Shown here: positions 5,283-7,423 of the stretch, piece after piece
How the letters are laid out: every line of letters starts with the position of its first letter
Position numbering within the stretch: the stretch's first letter is position 1
Assembly: GCA_025965735.1 (NCBI GenBank)
Contig: JAOPWK010000312.1
Location: 1 to 7,423, forward strand
Reading direction: 5' to 3'
Source: Frankiales bacterium
GTDB taxonomy: Bacteria; Actinomycetota; Actinomycetes; Mycobacteriales; SCTD01
DNA length: 7,423 nucleotides
The notes under the pieces: model-generated
Seen by the model: the letters and a program-made list of their open reading frames with translations, nothing else
What the model was told of the DNA's origin: nothing
Databases searched by the model: none
Translations under genes and position numbers: made by a program

Positions 5283-6191
5283 ATGAGCACCGGTGACGCC
5301 CTGCCGTCGACGTTCGTGCCGCGGCACGTACCGCCCGGCCGGCGTACGGCGGTCCTGCTGCTCACCTGCCTGGACACCCGCGGGATCGTCGCGGCCGTCG
5401 CGGAGTTCCTGGCCCGGCACGGCGCGAACATCGTCGAGGTCGACCAGCACACCGACCACCACGACGGGATGTTCTTCCAGCGGGTGGAGTTCGAGCTGGA
5501 CGGCTTCGCGCTGCAGCCGAGCGAGGTGCTCGAGGCCTTCCGCGAGGTGAGCGACCGGTTCGCGATGCAGTGCGAGCTGCGGCTGCCCGAGCAGGTGGCC
5601 CGGATCGCGGTGCTGGCCAGCAAGCAGCCGCACTGCCTGCTGGACCTGCTGGCCCGCTGGCGCACCGGCGAGCTGCACGCCGACCTGGCCTTCGTGGCCA
5701 GCAACCACGACGACCACGCCGAGGCGTGCGCCTTCTTCGGCGTGCCCTTCCACCACCTGCCGGTCCAGCCCGACGGCAAGGGGGCGCAGGAGGCCCGGCT
5801 GGCGCAGCTGGTCGACGACGCGGGGGTCGACCTCATCGTGCTGGCGCGCTACATGCAGGTGCTGTCGGAGGACCTCGTCGCGCGCTACCCGCACCGCGTC
5901 ATCAACATCCACCACTCGCTGCTGCCGGCCTTCGTCGGCGCGAAGCCCTACCACCAGGCGTACGAGCGCGGGGTGAAGGTGATCGGTGCGACGGCGCACT
6001 ACGCGACGGCCGAGCTGGACCAGGGGCCGATCATCGCGCAGGACGTGGCGCGGGTGACGCACCGCGACTCGGTGGAGGACCTGGTCGCCCGCGGCCGCGA
6101 CCTCGAAGCGCTGGTGCTGGCGCGCGCGGTGCGGCTGCACCTGGCCGCGAAGGTGCTGGTCTACGGAAACCGCACGGTCGTCTTCGGCTGA
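5283..6191 (+). CDS. purU: Formyltetrahydrofolate deformylase PurU
   Basis: PurU hydrolyses 10-formyl-THF to THF and formate, supplying formate for purine synthesis and balancing the one-carbon pool in the cytosol. The 302-residue protein has the usual two parts. An N-terminal ACT regulatory domain (about 23-100) opens AVLLLTCLDTRGIVAAVAEF. The catalytic formyltransferase domain has VASNHDDH (138-145), the active-site block INIHHSLLPAF (207-217) with Asn208 and His210, and Asp246 in ELDQGPIIAQD. These are the Asn-His-Asp residues expected for the family. ATG at 5283 has GAGGA 6 nt upstream. The N-terminal extension of about 20 residues before the ACT domain is common. The gene starts divergently from the cobA remnant, and its last 31 bp overlap the 3' end of the convergent YbdK-like gene. 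Confidence 0.97.
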   Translation: MSTGDALPSTFVPRHVPPGRRTAVLLLTCLDTRGIVAAVAEFLARHGANIVEVDQHTDHHDGMFFQRVEFELDGFALQPSEVLEAFREVSDRFAMQCELRLPEQVARIAVLASKQPHCLLDLLARWRTGELHADLAFVASNHDDHAEACAFFGVPFHHLPVQPDGKGAQEARLAQLVDDAGVDLIVLARYMQVLSEDLVARYPHRVINIHHSLLPAFVGAKPYHQAYERGVKVIGATAHYATAELDQGPIIAQDVARVTHRDSVEDLVARGRDLEALVLARAVRLHLAAKVLVYGNRTVVFG

Positions 6192-7318
6192 GCGGCGGGC
6201 TGGGCCTGGGTGCCGACCCGGAGCTCCTGCACCAGGCTGCGCACCACCGCGCGCAGGTCGCCGTCGTTCGCTGCGGCGACCTGCCGCTGCCGGGCGTAGC
6301 TCGCCCCGCCCTTCACGATGTCGGACACCCCCGCCAGCTCGCTCTCGCAGCCGAGCCGGCGGGCGGTGGGCGCCAGCTGCTCCAGCAGGTCGTCCAGGTC
6401 CTCGGTCACGAGCCGCTCGTCGTTGCGCGCGCTGGTGATGACGATCGCGTCCAGGCCGTAGCGCGCCGAGCGCCACTTGTTCTCCTGCACGTGCCAGGGC
6501 TGCAGCACCGGCAGCTCGTGCCCCTCGTCCAGCCGCCGGTCCAGGTCGACGACCAGGCAGTGCGTCAGCGCGGTCAGCGCGGCGACCTCCTTGAGCGTCG
6601 ACAGGCCGTCGCACACCCGCATCTCCACCGTGCCCAGGTGCGGCGCCGGCCTGACGTCCCACCTGAGATCTGCCAGTGAGTCGATGACGCCGGTCACGAG
6701 CAGGTCGTCGACGTACGAGGCGTACTCCGACCACTGCTGGAACTGGAACGGCAGCCCGGCCGTCGGCAGCTGCTGGAAGATCAGTGACCGGTTACTCGCG
6801 TAGCCGGTGTCCTCGCCCAGCCAGAACGGCGAGCTGGCGGAGAGCGCCTGCAGGTGCGGGAACCACGTCAGGAGCGACGACACGATCGGCATCACCTTGG
6901 CGGCGCTGTTCACGCCGACATGCACGTGGACGCCGTAGATCACCATCTGGCGGCCCCACCAGCGGGTGCGGTCCATGAGCTCGGCGTAGCGGTCGCCCTC
7001 GCTGACCGCCTGGTCCTCGCCACGCGCCCAGGGGTGGCAGCCGGCGCTGAACAGCTCGACGCCGAGCGGGTCGGTCACCGCGCGGATCGTCGCCAGGGTG
7101 CCGGCCAGGTCGTCCATCGCCTCGCCGACGGTGTGATGCACACCGGTGACGGCCTCCACGGTGTTGACCAGCAGCTCCTTCTTGACCGCCTCGATGCCGC
7201 AGGCTGCGACGACCTCGGGCCCGACCGGCACGAGCTCTCCGCTCTGCGCGTCCACGCAGGCCAGCTCCCACTCGACGCCGAGCGTCGGTTCGGGTGAGCC
7301 GTGGAAGGCGATGCGCAC
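6161..7318 (-). CDS. Glutamate-cysteine ligase family 2 (YbdK-type carboxylate-amine ligase)
   Basis: A 385-residue member of the GCS2/YbdK family, ATP-grasp-unrelated ligases that join glutamate to an amine; E. coli YbdK (372 residues) makes gamma-glutamylcysteine only weakly. Signatures: TLGVEWELACVD (12-23), GCHPWA (93-98), YGVHVHVGV (128-136), PFQFQQWSEY (190-199), GTVEMRVCDG (229-238) and QENKWRSARYGLDA (278-291). The true substrate is not known; many actinobacteria use mycothiol rather than glutathione, so another amine is possible. GTG at 7318 is preferred because RIAFHGSPEPTLGVEWEL starts the family homology. GTG at 7369 would add 17 residues (VGSVPVPAVARGYGGD) and neither start has a strong ribosome site. 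The C-terminal tail is encoded antisense to the end of purU. No membrane segment is visible. Confidence 0.93.
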   Translation of the reverse strand: MRIAFHGSPEPTLGVEWELACVDAQSGELVPVGPEVVAACGIEAVKKELLVNTVEAVTGVHHTVGEAMDDLAGTLATIRAVTDPLGVELFSAGCHPWARGEDQAVSEGDRYAELMDRTRWWGRQMVIYGVHVHVGVNSAAKVMPIVSSLLTWFPHLQALSASSPFWLGEDTGYASNRSLIFQQLPTAGLPFQFQQWSEYASYVDDLLVTGVIDSLADLRWDVRPAPHLGTVEMRVCDGLSTLKEVAALTALTHCLVVDLDRRLDEGHELPVLQPWHVQENKWRSARYGLDAIVITSARNDERLVTEDLDDLLEQLAPTARRLGCESELAGVSDIVKGGASYARQRQVAAANDGDLRAVVRSLVQELRVGTQAQPAAQPKTTVRFP

Positions 7319-7342
7319 GTCGCCGCCGTACCCGCGCGCAAC

Positions 7343-7356
7343 TGCCGGAACCGGCA
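7343..7356. promoter_or_regulatory. Near-palindrome in the divergent promoter region, candidate operator
   Basis: TGCCGG-AA-CCGGCA has 6-bp perfect arms and a 2-bp centre. It lies between the YbdK-like start at 7318 and the start at 7389 on the other strand, where a shared regulator could bind. If the ligase instead begins at 7369, the repeat is coding and the interpretation fails. In such GC-rich DNA a repeat of this size can arise by chance. Confidence 0.3.
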
Positions 7357-7388
7357 CGGAGCCGACCACCGGGTGCGAGGCTGGACGC

Positions 7389-7423
7389 GTGCGCCGCCCC
7401 CTGCTCCTGGCCGTCGCCGCCGC
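7389..7423 (+). CDS. Start of a probable exported protein (cut by the right edge)
   Basis: GTG at 7389 opens a frame reading MRRPLLLAVAA to the edge of the window: two arginines followed by a hydrophobic run, the beginning expected of a signal peptide or lipoprotein signal. GAGG at 7377-7380 lies 8 nt upstream. Only 11 codons are visible, so the product cannot be named. It would be divergent from the YbdK-like gene, with 70 bp between the chosen starts. Confidence 0.45.
   Translation, partial: MRRPLLLAVAA

Noticed and set aside
1..7423. CRISPR array, tRNA, rRNA, insertion sequence or phage-defence genes
   Set aside because: No spaced repeats, cloverleaf, terminal inverted repeats, transposase or nuclease motifs were seen on either strand by eye.

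Overview
The window has the base composition and gene style of a high-GC actinobacterium: very G+C-rich third codon positions, frequent GTG starts, AGGA/GGAGG ribosome sites, 4-nt gene overlaps and an actinobacterial-type TPP riboswitch. The genus cannot be fixed from the sequence. Genes are densely packed and no intergenic stretch exceeds about 110 bp. I see no tRNA, rRNA, CRISPR array, insertion sequence or phage gene.

Layout. (1) 1-1587, minus: thiC, cut off by the left edge, preceded by a TPP riboswitch. (2) 1597-2148, minus: a pyridoxamine-phosphate-oxidase-fold (PPOX) flavin-binding protein. Its stop codon lies inside a possible -10 box for thiC. (3) 2173-2379, plus: a 68-residue S4 RNA-binding protein, divergent from the PPOX gene across 24 bp that hold a 14-bp perfect palindrome. 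The palindrome gives both genes the same AGGA site at the same 7-nt spacing. (4) 2376-5184, minus: an operon-like run of four reading units joined by 4-nt stop/start overlaps. The first two are broken remnants of cobalamin genes: a uroporphyrinogen-III methyltransferase (cobA-like) and a CobC/HisC-type aminotransferase. The last two look intact: a flavin-containing/Baeyer-Villiger-type monooxygenase and an HSL-family alpha/beta hydrolase. (5) 5283-6191, plus: purU. (6) 6161-7318, minus: a YbdK/GCS2 glutamate-cysteine ligase family protein that overlaps purU tail-to-tail. (7) 7389 onward, plus: the first 11 codons of a probably exported protein.

How they work together. thiC makes the thiamin pyrimidine and is under TPP feedback. 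purU controls the one-carbon pool by releasing formate from 10-formyl-THF. The monooxygenase and hydrolase pair suggests ketone-to-ester oxidation followed by ester cleavage, comparable to the mymA-lipR pair of mycobacteria. The most notable points are the eroded cobalamin genes still attached to a tightly coupled operon, the symmetric double ribosome-site palindrome, and a shortened hydrolase with an unusual acid position. I do not see convincing evidence of a wholly new system; most of the window is ordinary metabolism.
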